NCBI RefSeq assembly: GCF_023169945.1
Contig: NZ_AP025591.1
Location: 2,936,501 to 3,000,500 of the forward strand
Direction: 5' to 3'
DNA from: Anaeromyxobacter oryzae
Lineage (GTDB): Bacteria > Myxococcota > Myxococcia > Myxococcales > Anaeromyxobacteraceae
DNA: 64,000 nucleotides
How positions within the stretch are numbered: position 1 is the stretch's first letter; each line of letters opens with the position of its first letter. Below the pieces are notes generated by a model. It searched no databases. It worked only from the letters and a program-made list of their open reading frames with translations, and had not been told where the DNA came from. Below, piece by piece: positions 25,190 through 34,611 of the stretch. Made by a program: the position numbers and the translations under genes.

Positions 25190-28100
25190 TTACTGCAGCT
25201 GGATCGTCGCAGCGGGGGTGGAAGGTGCCAGGAGGTAGTCCGCCGCCTGATCCCGGACCGGCTTGCCGATGGAGGTCGGGAGCAGCGTGTCCGCGAGGAC
25301 GCCGTGCGAGACGCAGGTGCCCGGCGTTCCCCCGGCACCATCGGCCTTCGTGAAGAGGGTCGTCGGGACGCCCGCGCGGTTCAGGAGCAGGTCGCCGTAC
25401 GGGAGCGGCCGGCCGTTCACGACCGTCGTCGCGTTCGGAACCACCTGGTCGCAGTTCGCGAGCTGGCCGAGGACGTCGGTCGTCGTGTGCGCGAGGCCGA
25501 CGGCGGCGAGCGGGTCGAGCGGCGAGGCGAGCTTCGTGCGGACGTTCGCGGCGTAGTTGAGCGGATCCGCCGGGTCGAGGATCCACTTCGCCAGGATCAG
25601 CGTCTGGAGGTAGCGCGCCGCGACGTTCGGATCGGTGGCGATCTTCGACCGGTCGATCCCGAGCCCGAGGAAGATCTGATCGACCTCCTGCGCGAACGCC
25701 GGGGCGTTCGTGAAGACGTCGACGAGCGGGGCGCCGGGGACGTTCATGACGCCACGGGCGAAGCGCGGGTTCGTAGCGAGGATCGGGCCGCCGCTGATGC
25801 CGCCGAGCGAGAGGCCCTCGTAGTAGACCTTCGTCGGGTCCACGACGATGCCCTTCGCGGCGAGCGCGTCCGCGACCGCGCTCGTGGGCTGCGGGAAGCC
25901 GGCGGCCGCCGGCGGGCGGGCGAGCGCGAGGACGAGGGCGCCCTGGTCGATGAGGTGCTGGCGGAAGCCGTCCCGGATGCGGAAGAAGTTCGCCGAGATG
26001 AAGTAGTTGCCGGAGGCGACGGTGGTGAGATTGGTGCCGGCGCGCAGGTGGCCGGTCGTGCAGGTGCCGGGCGGCACCGCGTCACCCTGGGTCTTCTTCG
26101 CCTGGTCCGGCGTGCACACGCCGTCGGCGGTGCCGTCCGTCGTGCAGTCGGAGTTCTTCTCGCAGAAGGCGCGGTCGCCGTGGTACGGCGCGTCGATCGC
26201 GACGACGACGAAGCCCCGCTGGGCGAGCGAGTCGGCGACGGTGAGCATCTGCAGATGGCCGCCGTTCAGGCCGTGGTGCCAGACGACGAGGGGCGCGACG
26301 CAGGGCGAGGCCGGCAGCGCGCAGCCGGTGAGCTTCGGGACGGCGACGAGCGCGGGGATGGCGGTCCCGGCCCACTTGGTGGTGTCCGGGTTGAGCGCGC
26401 CGGTGGCGGGATCGATGGCGTCGACCGTCGTCACATTCGCGGTGAGGAACGAGTCGACGTGCGAGAAGAGGACCCCCTGGGTCGCGGCGTCGATGCCGAC
26501 GGTCGCCGGGTCGAACGCGGCCGCGCCGCTGGTGGTGAACGCCTCGCTGTCGGCCGGGTTACCGTCGGCGTTCGGGTCGTAGGGGAAGGCCGAGAGCTTC
26601 ACGCTCGTGTCGGTCACGGTCTGCGTCTGGACCGTGTACGCCATCACCACGTTGTCCTTCGTGAGGCTCGTGCCGGTGAGCGGGCCGATCGCGGTGATCA
26701 GCGGGGTGAGGCCGTTCCGCATCGCCTGGAGGCCGGCCGCGTCCGCGTCGGAGACGCCGGGGATCTGCGACTTGCCGTCGACGACGAGCGGCGAGGTGAA
26801 CGTGAAGAGGAGGTTCCCGAGCGTGCTCCGCTTGAGCGGGTTGCCCGCGAGGTCCTTCACCCCGTCGGTGATCACGATGGCGTAGTTCTTCTTCTCCTTG
26901 AGCGGTGGGACGAAGACGATCGTGGCGGGCGACGGGATCGGCACCGCGACGCCGGGCTGGATGCCGATGGCGGTGGTCGCCTGCTTGCCGCCGGCCGGGC
27001 GGTTCAGATCGGGCGGCTGGATGAGGATCTCGGCGGTGGCGGGCTGGCCGGCGCCGAGCGCGCCGGCGACGTCGCGGAGGGCGCGCGGGTTCCCCGCGCC
27101 GTCCGGCAGCTCGAAGGCGAACACGGTGGCGTTGGTGATGGTCGCCGCGTCGACCGGGCCGGTGAGCGGCGCGAGCACCATGCCGGTCGTGGAGAAGCCG
27201 TCGAGCGTGGCGAGGCCGTCCGCGGCGGGGCCGAACGCGGGGATCTTCTTCACGAGGAAGCGGGTGCCGTTCGTGCCCGGGACCGGCTTGGACCCGTCGA
27301 GGAGGAGGTTCGAGGGGAGCGGGACCTGGCCGGAGCCGGCGTCCGTGAGGGGCGCCGCGGCCGCGGCCGGCGCGATCTCGAACGTCGCGATGCTCGCCGT
27401 TTCGGCGTGCGGGAACGCGGTGTCCACGGCGGCGTAGGCCGGGCTGATGGTGCCGGTCTGGCATCCGGCGCTGCCGGGGGCGCACGGCGCCCACGTCTTC
27501 GGGGTGGTGCTCGCCGGGGCCCAGTCGACGGGGTTCCAGAGGAGGCCGCGGACCGTCTCGAGCTGCGTCACGAGCGGCGCGGGGAGGCCTCCCGGCGGCT
27601 GGTTCTCCGAGATCTTCAGGTCCTTGTTCGGGATGGTGAGGGCGATGGCGGAGTCGGCCGAGACGGCCACGCCGTCGGTCGTCTTCACGCCGCTCGCGCC
27701 GCCGCGGAGCGCGAACACGTAGCGCCCCGGCGCCCAGCGCCGGCTGCCGCTCGCGTCCGCCTTCTTCCGGATCGTGATGACCCCGGGCGCGGCCGGGCCG
27801 GCCTCGGTGTCGACCACCTGGACCTGGCCGCCGTCCACCTTCAGCACCGCCGCGGTCTGGGGAGTGATCGTCGCGACGTCCACGGTCGGTGTGGCGGCGG
27901 CCGGCGCGTACTTGTTCGTGCCGGCGTCGAACGCGAGCGCCTTGATCGGGACGGTGACCGGGACCTCCTGATCGTTCGGGAACCCGCCCTGGTCGATGAA
28001 CGACTGGAGGAGCTCCTTCTGCAGGCCGGCGGGGAGCGTAGGCACCGCCTGGAGCACCAGATCGTTCGGCGTAGGGATCGTGGGCGACGAGAAGGTCGCG

Positions 28101-28201
28101 ATCACGATCTGCTGGGACGGCGCCTCCTGCTTCACGTCTCTGCAGGAGGTGGCGAGCAGGGCGACGGCGATGGTCAGGGCTGCCTTGGGGCGAAGCAACA
28201 T
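25190..28201 (-). CDS. Large VolA-like lipase/esterase lipoprotein
   Basis: A 1003-residue lipoprotein. The start ATG at 28201 sits behind GGAGGAG, and the lipobox LLATSC gives Cys at about residue 20. The N-terminal half is made of Ig-like or cadherin-like beta segments (TPQTAAVLKVDG, RYVFALRGGA). The C-terminal half is an alpha/beta hydrolase: LVVWHHGLNGG (oxyanion region), VVAIDAPYHGDR, and the nucleophile elbow GLSLGG with Ser798. This architecture resembles VolA, a surface lysophospholipase whose gene neighbours a fadL homologue. Surface exposure and lipid substrate are inferred from that parallel. It is co-transcribed with the FadL-like gene. Confidence 0.82.
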   Translation of the reverse strand: MLLRPKAALTIAVALLATSCRDVKQEAPSQQIVIATFSSPTIPTPNDLVLQAVPTLPAGLQKELLQSFIDQGGFPNDQEVPVTVPIKALAFDAGTNKYAPAAATPTVDVATITPQTAAVLKVDGGQVQVVDTEAGPAAPGVITIRKKADASGSRRWAPGRYVFALRGGASGVKTTDGVAVSADSAIALTIPNKDLKISENQPPGGLPAPLVTQLETVRGLLWNPVDWAPASTTPKTWAPCAPGSAGCQTGTISPAYAAVDTAFPHAETASIATFEIAPAAAAAPLTDAGSGQVPLPSNLLLDGSKPVPGTNGTRFLVKKIPAFGPAADGLATLDGFSTTGMVLAPLTGPVDAATITNATVFAFELPDGAGNPRALRDVAGALGAGQPATAEILIQPPDLNRPAGGKQATTAIGIQPGVAVPIPSPATIVFVPPLKEKKNYAIVITDGVKDLAGNPLKRSTLGNLLFTFTSPLVVDGKSQIPGVSDADAAGLQAMRNGLTPLITAIGPLTGTSLTKDNVVMAYTVQTQTVTDTSVKLSAFPYDPNADGNPADSEAFTTSGAAAFDPATVGIDAATQGVLFSHVDSFLTANVTTVDAIDPATGALNPDTTKWAGTAIPALVAVPKLTGCALPASPCVAPLVVWHHGLNGGHLQMLTVADSLAQRGFVVVAIDAPYHGDRAFCEKNSDCTTDGTADGVCTPDQAKKTQGDAVPPGTCTTGHLRAGTNLTTVASGNYFISANFFRIRDGFRQHLIDQGALVLALARPPAAAGFPQPTSAVADALAAKGIVVDPTKVYYEGLSLGGISGGPILATNPRFARGVMNVPGAPLVDVFTNAPAFAQEVDQIFLGLGIDRSKIATDPNVAARYLQTLILAKWILDPADPLNYAANVRTKLASPLDPLAAVGLAHTTTDVLGQLANCDQVVPNATTVVNGRPLPYGDLLLNRAGVPTTLFTKADGAGGTPGTCVSHGVLADTLLPTSIGKPVRDQAADYLLAPSTPAATIQLQ

Positions 28202-28481
28202 GCGGGCTCCTCCGGGGGCGTCCACGCAACGTGAAGCAAGCAATGTCTGGAAAATCGTCTCCCTTCTTCTGCCGGGGTGGCAGTGAAGTCAAGGAAGCAC
28301 CGGGAGCGCGTCACGCCTGCCCAGGTCACGCCGTTGGGATGACGCGACGCGTCCTCCCGGGCGGGGCGGACCGCACCTCTCGGCGTGGGTCGCAGCCGAC
28401 CGGTCAATCGGTTGTATGACCCAGGCGGGGCCCGGTACCATCGCTGGGGCCGTTCGCCGCAGTCCCGCGAGGGAGGTCCCG

Positions 28482-28646
28482 ATGCTCGGTTTCGGAGATG
28501 CGGGCGTCACCGCCGCGTTCGTCGCGACGATCGCGAGCGCGGTGCTCTGCGTCGTGTACGGCCTCCTCCACTGGAACGAAGACGACGCTCCGCTCCCGGA
28601 GCCGCGCCATCCGCCGGGCGAGGCCGTCGAGATCGACGAAGTGTAG
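28482..28646 (+). CDS. Symporter small accessory protein
   Basis: A 54-residue protein with one transmembrane helix (AAFVATIASAVLCVVYGLL) and an acidic C-terminal tail. The ATG at 28482 follows GGGAGG. Its stop codon is 12 bases before the sodium/solute symporter start. Small one-helix proteins of this kind often precede SSS-family symporters and are thought to assist them. It is too short for many gene callers. Confidence 0.75.
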   Translation: MLGFGDAGVTAAFVATIASAVLCVVYGLLHWNEDDAPLPEPRHPPGEAVEIDEV

Positions 28647-28658
28647 GAGCGACCGACC

Positions 28659-30263
28659 GTGAACACGCCCCTCCTCGTCGCCGTCGTCCTCGTCTACGCC
28701 GCGATCGTCGTCTTCCTCGGCTGGCTCGGCTACCGCAACACGCGGAGCGCCGCCGACTTCCTCGTGGGCGGCCGGCAGATCCACCCGGTGCTGATGGCGC
28801 TCGCCTACGGCTCGACCTTCATCTCGACGTCCGCGATCGTCGGCTTCGGCGGCGTCGCGGCGCTCTACGGGATGGGGCTGCTCTGGCTCACCGCCGCGAA
28901 CATCTTCGTGGGCGTCTTCGTCGCCTTCGTCGTGTTCGGCCGGCCGACGCGCCGGCTCGGCGCGGCCCTCGACGCCCACACCTTCCCCGAGCTCCTCGGC
29001 CGCCGCTTCGACTCGAAGTTCATCCAGGGCTTCGTCGGCGGTACCATCGCGCTGCTCATGCCGCTCTACGCGGCGGCGGTGCTCATCGGCGGGGCACGCT
29101 TCCTCGAGGTGCAGCTCCACCTCGGCTACTCGACGGCCCTGCTCGTCTTCGCCGCGGTGACCATCGCCTACGTGCTCTTCGGCGGGCTGAAGGGCGTGGT
29201 CTACACCGACGCCTTCCAGGCGGTCCTCATGTTCGCGGGGATGGCGCTCCTCCTCTTCGCGACGTACGGGCAGACCGGCGGCGCCGCCGCCCACGGGAAG
29301 CTCACCGCCCTCGCCGCGAAGGTGCCCCCCGCGCTCCAGGCGAGCGGCCACCGCGGCTGGACGGCGATGCCCGCGCTCTTCTCGCCGATCTGGTGGCAGC
29401 TCGTCTCGACGATCGTGCTCGGCGTCGGCATCGGCGTCCTCGCGCAGCCGCAGCTCACGCTCCGCTTCATGACGGTGAAGAGCGGGAAGGAGCTGAACCG
29501 CGCTCTCGTGCCGGGCGGGATCTTCATCCTCTTCATGACCGGCGTCGCGTTCCTCGTGGGCGCGCTCACGAACGTCTACTTCTTCGAGCGCACCGGGAAG
29601 ATCGCCCTCGCGGCGGTGACCGACCCCACCACCGGCAAGTTCAACGTCGACAAGCTCATCCCGACCTACACCCAGAGCGCGATGCCGGAGTGGTTCGGTT
29701 ACCTCTTCATGCTGACGCTCGTCGCGGCGGCGATGTCCACGCTCTCCGCCCAGTTCCACGTGATCGGCACCGCGATCGGCCGCGATCTCTACCAGGAGGT
29801 CGCGATGAAGGGCGCGCACCAGGAGCGGACCGTCCCGATCGCGAAGGCCGGGATCGTGGTCGGGTTCGCCGTGACGCTGCTCGTGGCCTTCAACCTCGGC
29901 GGGAACGTGATCGCCGTCGCGACCGCGCTCTTCTTCGGGATGTGCGCGGCGTCGTTCCTGCCGCTCTTCGTCGCGGCGCTCTTCTGGAGGCGCGCGACGA
30001 AGGCGGGCGCCGTCGCCGGCATGCTCTCCGGCACCGTCGCCTGGGTCGTGTGGACGCTCCTCTTCCACGAGAAGGAGGCCGCCGCCTTCGGGATCGCGAA
30101 GGCGCTCGCCGGCCGGCCGAGCCTGGTCTCCGGCACGATCTGGGCGGTCGTCGATCCGCTCGTCATCGCGCTCCCGATCTCCGCGGCGGTGACCGTCCTC
30201 GCGTCGCTCGCCACCCGTCCCGCACGCTCCGCCGCGCCCCGCTCCGCCCAACCCGCCGCCTGA
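28659..30263 (+). CDS. Sodium/solute symporter (SSS family)
   Basis: A 534-residue inner-membrane transporter with about 13 helices. Family features include NTRSAADFLVGGRQI in the first loop, AYGSTFISTSAIVGFGG around helix 2 (unwound region, Na+ site), FGGLKGVVYTDAFQA, and AAAMSTLSAQFHVIGTAIGRD in helix 8. It imports an organic solute with sodium; the substrate cannot be fixed but carboxylates are common. The start is a GTG behind AGGAG. It is the middle gene of an operon with the small accessory protein and the porin-like gene 23 bases downstream. Confidence 0.9.
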   Translation: MNTPLLVAVVLVYAAIVVFLGWLGYRNTRSAADFLVGGRQIHPVLMALAYGSTFISTSAIVGFGGVAALYGMGLLWLTAANIFVGVFVAFVVFGRPTRRLGAALDAHTFPELLGRRFDSKFIQGFVGGTIALLMPLYAAAVLIGGARFLEVQLHLGYSTALLVFAAVTIAYVLFGGLKGVVYTDAFQAVLMFAGMALLLFATYGQTGGAAAHGKLTALAAKVPPALQASGHRGWTAMPALFSPIWWQLVSTIVLGVGIGVLAQPQLTLRFMTVKSGKELNRALVPGGIFILFMTGVAFLVGALTNVYFFERTGKIALAAVTDPTTGKFNVDKLIPTYTQSAMPEWFGYLFMLTLVAAAMSTLSAQFHVIGTAIGRDLYQEVAMKGAHQERTVPIAKAGIVVGFAVTLLVAFNLGGNVIAVATALFFGMCAASFLPLFVAALFWRRATKAGAVAGMLSGTVAWVVWTLLFHEKEAAAFGIAKALAGRPSLVSGTIWAVVDPLVIALPISAAVTVLASLATRPARSAAPRSAQPAA

Positions 30264-30286
30264 GCCGTCCACCCCCAGGAGAACGA

Positions 30287-31672
30287 ATGAACCGTCGCCT
30301 CGCCGCGCTCTGCCTCGCCCTGCCGCTCGCCGCGGCCGCCCAGAACACGCCGCCGCCCGCCGCGCCGGAGCCCGCGCCGGCCGCCGCCACTCCGCCGTCC
30401 GGCGTCGCGACCCCGCCCGCTCCTGCCGCTCCTCCGGCGCCCCCCGCACCGCCCGCGCCCGCGGCGGAGCCGGGCCAGGGCGCCCAGCCGCCCCCCGTGG
30501 CCCCGGAGAAGCCGCAGAAGCCGGCGGTCGCGACGCCGCCGCCGAAGGAGGGCGTCACGGTCGAGTGGTCCGGCTGGCTCCAGACGCACGCCTGGCGGAC
30601 GTTCGGCGGCGTGAACCCGACGGCGACGGGCACCACCGATCTCCCGCTCTTCGCGGTGAGCGGCCGCGACGCGGCGGGCGTCTCCGCGCGGCAGAGCCGG
30701 ATCCGCGCCGCGCTCGGCCTCCCCACCGACGGCCTTCTCGCCGGCGCGAAGGCGAAGGGCCTCGTCGAGATGGACTTCATGGGCCCGCTCGCGAGCGATG
30801 ATCACTCCCTCCCGGCGGTGCGCCTCCGCCACGCATGGGTGGCCGCCACCTGGAAGGACCTCTCGAACCTCACGCTCACCGTCGGGCAGACCTGGGGGAT
30901 CTTCACCGGCCCGCACTTCGCCGCGAGCCTCGCGCACCTCGCCGTGCCGCGCTTCGCCGGCGCCGGGTTCCTCTTCCGCCGCGCGCCGCAGGTCCGGCTC
31001 TCCGCCGAGACGAGCGGCCCCGTCGTCCTCTCCGCGCAGGTCGCCGCGCTCGCGCCGTACGACAAGCCGCGGTCGGCAGGCGTCCTCGTGGGCGAGCGCT
31101 CCGGGATCCCCGACGCCGAGGGCCGGGTGGCGCTTGCGGTGAAGCCCGGCGGGAAGCCGCTCCTCGAGGTCGGCGCCTCCGGTCGGTACGGGCGCGAGGT
31201 GTACTTCCTCGACGGCGCGGGGCGCGACTCGACCATCGACAGCTGGGGCGCCTCCGTCGACGCGCGCCTCGACGTCCCGTACCTCACGGTGGTCGGCGCG
31301 GCCTTCCTGGGCGAGGCGCTCGGGGTCTACTCGTCGATCGCGCCGGAGGTGAAGATCACCACCGACGCGTCCGGGAAGAGCACCGCGGTCTCGCCGGTCC
31401 GGACCGAAGGCTTCTGGGCGCAGGCGATCGTGACGCCGCTCCCCATCGTCCAGCTCGTCGGCGGCTACGGCATCGAGGAGCCGCGCGAGGCGGATCTGCC
31501 GACGACCGCCACGGTCATCAACCGCAACCAGCAGGTCTCGGGCGGCGTGATCCTCTCGCTCAGCAGCCGCTGGCGGGTCTCGACCGAGGTCACCTGGTAC
31601 GTCACGAACACGCAGGACCGGTTCAGGCGCGACTCGACGCAGGTCGAGCTCGGCTCGCTGTTCGCGTTCTAG
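30287..31672 (+). CDS. Porin-like outer-membrane protein
   Basis: A 461-residue protein with a signal peptide (LAALCLALPLAAAAQ). A Pro/Ala-rich linker spans about 20-85. A barrel-like body starts at WSGWLQTHAW: SRIRAALGLP, KAKGLVEMDFMGP, VRLRHAWVAATW and LTVGQTWG resemble the DcaP-type trimeric porins. It ends in an aromatic residue (Phe), as expected for outer-membrane barrels. The long Pro/Ala linker may span the periplasm or touch peptidoglycan (inference). The ATG follows CCAGGAGAA. Co-transcription with the symporter suggests outer-membrane entry for the same substrate. Confidence 0.82.
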   Translation: MNRRLAALCLALPLAAAAQNTPPPAAPEPAPAAATPPSGVATPPAPAAPPAPPAPPAPAAEPGQGAQPPPVAPEKPQKPAVATPPPKEGVTVEWSGWLQTHAWRTFGGVNPTATGTTDLPLFAVSGRDAAGVSARQSRIRAALGLPTDGLLAGAKAKGLVEMDFMGPLASDDHSLPAVRLRHAWVAATWKDLSNLTLTVGQTWGIFTGPHFAASLAHLAVPRFAGAGFLFRRAPQVRLSAETSGPVVLSAQVAALAPYDKPRSAGVLVGERSGIPDAEGRVALAVKPGGKPLLEVGASGRYGREVYFLDGAGRDSTIDSWGASVDARLDVPYLTVVGAAFLGEALGVYSSIAPEVKITTDASGKSTAVSPVRTEGFWAQAIVTPLPIVQLVGGYGIEEPREADLPTTATVINRNQQVSGGVILSLSSRWRVSTEVTWYVTNTQDRFRRDSTQVELGSLFAF

Positions 31673-31722
31673 CCGCCCATCCGGGCAGCCGCGGCGAGCG
31701 CGCAGGCGGGTAGCATGGGGCC

Positions 31723-32781
31723 GTGCCCGGCCCGCCCCGCCTGCGCGCGCTGCCTCTCGCCGTCCTCGGCCTCGCTGCCGCGTGCGGCGGGGGCGGCGGC
31801 GGCGGGCCCGCGGGCCACCTCTCGCTCACGCCGAAGAACCTCAGCGTCGCCCGCGGCGGGGGTGCGACCGCGGTCGCCTGCGGTGCCTTCGAGGGCGGTG
31901 GCGCGGCTGAGCTCGCCCTCGTCCCCGCGACCCGGCCGGACGGGATCGCGGTGGCGGGCGTCCCCGCCGCCGCGGGCTGCCCTCCCGGCGACGCCGCGCT
32001 GGAGGTCCGGGTGGATGCGGCGTTCTCCGCGGCGCCGGCCGGGTTCACGGTGCGCGTGCGGCTCACCGGGCCCGGGCCGGCGGTCGAGCGCGAGCTCCCG
32101 ATCACGGTGGCGGCGACCACGCCCGTGCTCGTCGTGGACGACGACGGCGGGGACGGGCTTTCGGACACCTTCTTCGGCGCGACGCTCGCGGGCAACGACG
32201 GCTGCGACGTCGCCCGGGTGGGCGTCCCCGACCCCGCCCTGCTCGTCCGCTACGAGGCCGTGGTCTGGTACACCGGCGCGCGCGGCGCGGGGGGCTGCTC
32301 CGGAGACCTCCTCGGCGACGCCGCGCAGCGGGCCGTCCGCGACTTCCTCGACGCCGGCGGCCGCCGCCTCGTGCTGGTCTCGCCGTGGACCTCGGCCTGC
32401 GCCGGCGGCGGCAGCACCCTCCTCGGCGAGGTGTTCGGCGTCGTCGACGTCTACCCGGCGTTCCTGCAGGATCGCGACTTCGTCGTGGACGGCGCGGCGA
32501 GGGGGCCGGCCGCGGGCCGGAGCTTCGCGGTGTCCGCGGACGGGTCCGCGCTCCCTCCCGCCTACACCGCCGGGCTCACCCCGGCGCCGGCGGCGGACGT
32601 GCTCCTCTACGCGCACCTCGCGGGCGCCGTCGCGGAGAGCCTGCCCGCCGCGGTGGGCCGCCACGGCGCGGGCGCGGCCGGCACGTCCACCGCGATCCTG
32701 GTGAGCTTCACCGCGGAGCGGGTGACGGACGGCGCGACCGGGACCGGGAGGGAGCTGCTCGAGGCGCTCCTCGCCTACTGA
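31723..32781 (+). CDS. Hypothetical lipoprotein
   Basis: A 352-residue lipoprotein with a GTG start and lipobox LAAAC, followed by a poly-Gly spacer (GGGGGGG) typical of surface or periplasmic lipoproteins in this group. An Ig-like N-terminal domain (about 30-125) is followed by a Rossmann-like region starting VLVVDDDGGDG and containing YEAVVWYTGA and RRLVLVSPW, reminiscent of GATase-like beta/alpha folds. Four or five Cys in the second half may form disulfides. Function is unknown. It ends 12 bases from the convergent phenylacetate-CoA ligase gene. Confidence 0.75.
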   Translation: MPGPPRLRALPLAVLGLAAACGGGGGGGPAGHLSLTPKNLSVARGGGATAVACGAFEGGGAAELALVPATRPDGIAVAGVPAAAGCPPGDAALEVRVDAAFSAAPAGFTVRVRLTGPGPAVERELPITVAATTPVLVVDDDGGDGLSDTFFGATLAGNDGCDVARVGVPDPALLVRYEAVVWYTGARGAGGCSGDLLGDAAQRAVRDFLDAGGRRLVLVSPWTSACAGGGSTLLGEVFGVVDVYPAFLQDRDFVVDGAARGPAAGRSFAVSADGSALPPAYTAGLTPAPAADVLLYAHLAGAVAESLPAAVGRHGAGAAGTSTAILVSFTAERVTDGATGTGRELLEALLAY

Positions 32782-32793
32782 GCGCGGCGCCTG

Positions 32794-34146
32794 CTAGCTG
32801 GCCTTCCGGTGATCGAGCACGCGCCGGGCCTTCCCGGCGCTCCGCTCGAGCGACCCCGGCGCGACCAGCTCGACGGCCATCCGGATCCCGGTCACCGCGT
32901 GGATCTCGCGATCGATCCGGTCCTTCAGCTCGATCATCTGCCGCATCTCGTCGCTGAAGTCGCCGGGACGGACCTCGACCTTCACGATCGCCTCGTCGAG
33001 TGCGCCCGGGCGCGAGATCTCGATGAGGTAGTGTGGCGCGGTCCCCTCGACGCGGAGCAGCGCCTCCTCGATCTGCGACGGGAACACGTTCACGCCGCGG
33101 ATGATGAGCATGTCGTCGGAGCGCCCGACGATCCGGCCCATGCGCACGCCGGTCCGGCCGCAGGGGCACGGCCGGCGATCCAGGGAGGCGAGGTCGCGCG
33201 TCCGGTAGCGGAGGACCGGCATCGCCTCCTTGGTGAGCGTCGTGAAGACGAGCTCGCCCACCTCGCCGTCCGGCACCGGCTCGAGCGTCTCGGGGTCGAG
33301 GCACTCGACGAGGAAGTGATCCTCCTGGACGTGCATCCCGTCGCGGACGCCGCACTCGCCCGCCACGCCGGGCCCGATCACCTCGGACAGGCCGTAGTTG
33401 TTGAAGGCGAGGATGCCGAGGGAGCGCTCGATGGCGGCGCGCATCTCCTCGGTCCAGGGCTCGCCGCCGAAGTGACCGAACCGGAGCGGGAGGTCGTTCG
33501 GGTGGAGCCCCTCCGCCTCGGCGACCTCGCCGATGTGGAGCGCGTACGATGGCGTGCAGACGAGGACCTCTGCGGAGAGGTCCTGGATGAGCCGGACCTG
33601 CCGCGGGGTGTTCCCCCCTGCGGCGGGCACGACCGCGGCGCCGACCCGCTCGATCCCGTAGTGCAGGCCGAAGCCGCCGGTGAAGAGCCCGTAGCCGAAC
33701 GCGACGTGGACGGTGTGCTCGGGCCGGAGCCCGCCCGCCACGAGGAACCGCGCGACGAGGCCGGCCCACAGCTCGAGGTCGGTCTTCGTGTACGCGACGA
33801 AGGTCGGCCGGCCGGTCGTGCCGGAGGAGCCGTGGATGCGGGCCACCTGCTCGCGCGGCACGGCGAGGAGGCCGAGCGGGTAGGACTGGCGGAGGTCGTC
33901 CTTCACCGTGAACGGGAGCCGGCGCACGTCCCCGGCGCAGCGGACGTCCTCCGCGGAGACGCCGGCCTTCGCCAGGGCCGCACGGTAGAACGGGACGCGG
34001 CTCGCCCGCGCGACGGCCTCGCGGAGGCGCGCCGCCTGCAGGGCGGCGAGCGCGTCGCGCGAGAGCGCCTCGGCGGGATCGTGGAGGCGGTTCTCGAAGC
34101 CGGGCGGGAGCGCCCCGCGGGCGAAGGTCGCGGCCGTGGTGCTCAT
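32794..34146 (-). CDS. paaK: Phenylacetate-CoA ligase (paralogue 1)
   Basis: A 450-residue AMP-forming acyl-CoA ligase of the PaaK family. The P-loop-like motif HGSSGTTGRPTF lies at 105-116. YGLSEVIGPGV, YRTRDLA and the C-terminal RSDDMLIIRGVNVFPSQIEE hinge are all present. It activates phenylacetate or another aryl acid with ATP and CoA. It is the last gene of a minus-strand cluster iorA-iorB-paaK-ACT-paaK, so it probably handles arylacetates or arylacetyl-CoA made from aromatic amino acids. It differs clearly from the second copy at 34612 and may prefer another substrate. Confidence 0.93.
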   Translation of the reverse strand: MSTTAATFARGALPPGFENRLHDPAEALSRDALAALQAARLREAVARASRVPFYRAALAKAGVSAEDVRCAGDVRRLPFTVKDDLRQSYPLGLLAVPREQVARIHGSSGTTGRPTFVAYTKTDLELWAGLVARFLVAGGLRPEHTVHVAFGYGLFTGGFGLHYGIERVGAAVVPAAGGNTPRQVRLIQDLSAEVLVCTPSYALHIGEVAEAEGLHPNDLPLRFGHFGGEPWTEEMRAAIERSLGILAFNNYGLSEVIGPGVAGECGVRDGMHVQEDHFLVECLDPETLEPVPDGEVGELVFTTLTKEAMPVLRYRTRDLASLDRRPCPCGRTGVRMGRIVGRSDDMLIIRGVNVFPSQIEEALLRVEGTAPHYLIEISRPGALDEAIVKVEVRPGDFSDEMRQMIELKDRIDREIHAVTGIRMAVELVAPGSLERSAGKARRVLDHRKAS

Positions 34147-34153
34147 CTCGAAG

Positions 34154-34594
34154 CTAGCCCGCGCGCGAGAACAGCTCGGAGGAGGGCACGAGCCGGACGC
34201 CCTGCTGCTGCAGCAGGCGCGCGGCGCGCTCGGGATCCTCGAGCCGGAAGAGCAGCGTCGCGTACTTGCCGCGCTCGCGGGTCGCGAACGGGTACATGTA
34301 CTCGATCCCGAGCCCGGCCTTCTCGAAGGCCTCGAGCACGGTCGCGAGGCCGCCCGGGCGGTCCGGGACGTCCACCGCGAGGACGTCGGTGACGTTCACG
34401 ACCACGCCGGCGTCCTCGAGCACCTTCTTCGCCCGCTCCCAGTCCCTCACCACGAGGCGCAGGATCCCGAACTGCTGGGTGTCGGCGAGCGACATGGTGA
34501 GGATGTCGATGCCCGCGTCGCCGAGGGCCTTCACCGGGACCTTGAGCTGGCCGGGCCGGTTCTCGAGGAACAAAGACAGCTGACGGATCTGCAT
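34154..34594 (-). CDS. Tandem ACT-domain protein
   Basis: A 146-residue protein made of two ACT domains (residues 1-70: QIRQLSLFLENRPGQL; 70-140: VPDRPGGLATVLEAFEKAG). ACT domains bind amino acids and regulate enzymes. It lies between two PaaK genes, 7 bases before one and 17 bases after the other, a layout seen with IOR/PaaK clusters. It is probably an aromatic-amino-acid-responsive regulator of the pathway (inference). Confidence 0.88.
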   Translation of the reverse strand: MQIRQLSLFLENRPGQLKVPVKALGDAGIDILTMSLADTQQFGILRLVVRDWERAKKVLEDAGVVVNVTDVLAVDVPDRPGGLATVLEAFEKAGLGIEYMYPFATRERGKYATLLFRLEDPERAARLLQQQGVRLVPSSELFSRAG

Positions 34595-34611
34595 GGGGCG
34601 CCCCTCCTGCC

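Noticed and set aside
24107-28234. A very long plus-strand open frame opposite the FadL-like and lipase-like genes
   Set aside because: It is charged, repetitive and antisense to two well-supported genes; high GC at codon positions removes stop codons on the opposite strand.
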